NCBI GenBank assembly: GCA_033557835.1
Contig: JAWQRO010000264.1
Location: forward strand, 1-45,440
Source of the DNA: Helochares maculicollis
Lineage: Eukaryota; Arthropoda; Insecta; Coleoptera; Hydrophilidae
Direction: 5' to 3'
DNA length: 45,440 nt
This document shows positions 45,314 to 45,440 of this stretch, in pieces (the stretch's first letter is position 1; each line of letters begins with the position of its first letter). The notes beneath the pieces were generated by a model. That model saw only the letters and a list, made by a program, of their open reading frames with translations, had not been told where the DNA came from and did not search any database. A program made the position numbers and the translations under genes.

Positions 45314-45440
45314 TTGGGTTGTTCGGAAAGTAATTTCTTTTTTTTCCCAACAGATAGAGCTAATCATATTTTACAGCCAACTTCACACTTAAGTCGCATA
45401 CAAGTTATATATTTTGACAGGTGGTATAGTAAGGCTTGTT
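45314..45440 (+). mobile_element. mariner-like element, left terminal repeat (cut by window edge)
   Basis: After a TATATA run the sequence TTGGGTTGTTCGGAAAGTAA then TTTC has the form of mariner terminal repeats (TTGGGTTG..CGGAAAGT). The element would extend past the edge; no coding part is visible here. Confidence 0.65.

Larger units (their letters stand above)
40426..45440 (+). other. GPB5 intron (partial, >5 kb)
   Basis: From the GTGAGT donor to the window edge no exon with the expected ISDWRFP-like start or remaining cysteine knot is seen. The intron is AT-rich and carries a TA microsatellite, a dispersed repeat, three Penelope-like fragments and a mariner end. The short open frames inside it (for example at 40966-41190) look accidental. 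Confidence 0.75.

Noticed and set aside
1..45440. CRISPR array, bacterial operon or phage features.
   Set aside because: Spliced genes, insect transposons and animal proteins throughout; no regularly spaced short repeats.

Overview
This window is AT-rich, intron-containing eukaryotic DNA, almost certainly from an insect. It encodes the N-terminal third of an animal VPS13D and both subunits of the insect thyrostimulin-type glycoprotein hormone (GPA2 and GPB5). The spacers are full of mariner, piggyBac, RTE-like LINE and Penelope-like debris typical of insects. The order cannot be fixed from the sequence; a beetle would fit but is not shown.

Layout: 1-11442 holds, on the minus strand, eight coding exons of Vps13D (residues 1-1545 of a protein that usually exceeds 4000). 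The start codon is at 11442, and the gene runs off the left edge after an exon ending at 861. Its introns carry a mariner fragment (about 4992-5420) and a LINE tail (about 9340-9780). A spacer with local GC-richer patches (11443-14136) separates it from the divergently transcribed GPA2 on the plus strand (single coding exon 14479-14847, with a 5'UTR intron at 14137-14477). The next 25 kb (14960-40190) is a repeat-rich spacer. It holds two solo-LTR-like repeats, an RTE-like LINE, a Tc1/mariner-superfamily transposase relic, a piggyBac relic, at least five mariner relics, a Penelope-like fragment and one unrecognised multi-pass membrane protein gene on the minus strand (exons near 36329-37051 and 38168-38703). 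GPB5 follows on the plus strand: its first coding exon is 40192-40425, and the remaining exon(s) lie beyond the right edge. Its first intron (40426 to the end) contains three Penelope-like 3' fragments and a mariner terminal repeat.

How the genes relate: GPA2 and GPB5 are cystine-knot subunits that form one heterodimeric hormone acting on an LGR1-type receptor. Here they lie in the same orientation, and in both genes an intron ends exactly one base before the ATG. Vps13D is a bridge-like lipid-transfer protein with no obvious functional tie to the hormone. The strongest points for follow-up are the linked hormone subunits with matching 5' structure, the TIR-flanked exons of the unknown antisense gene, a head-to-head Penelope-like pair with a hammerhead-like core nearby, and a probable phospho-FFAT motif in Vps13D.
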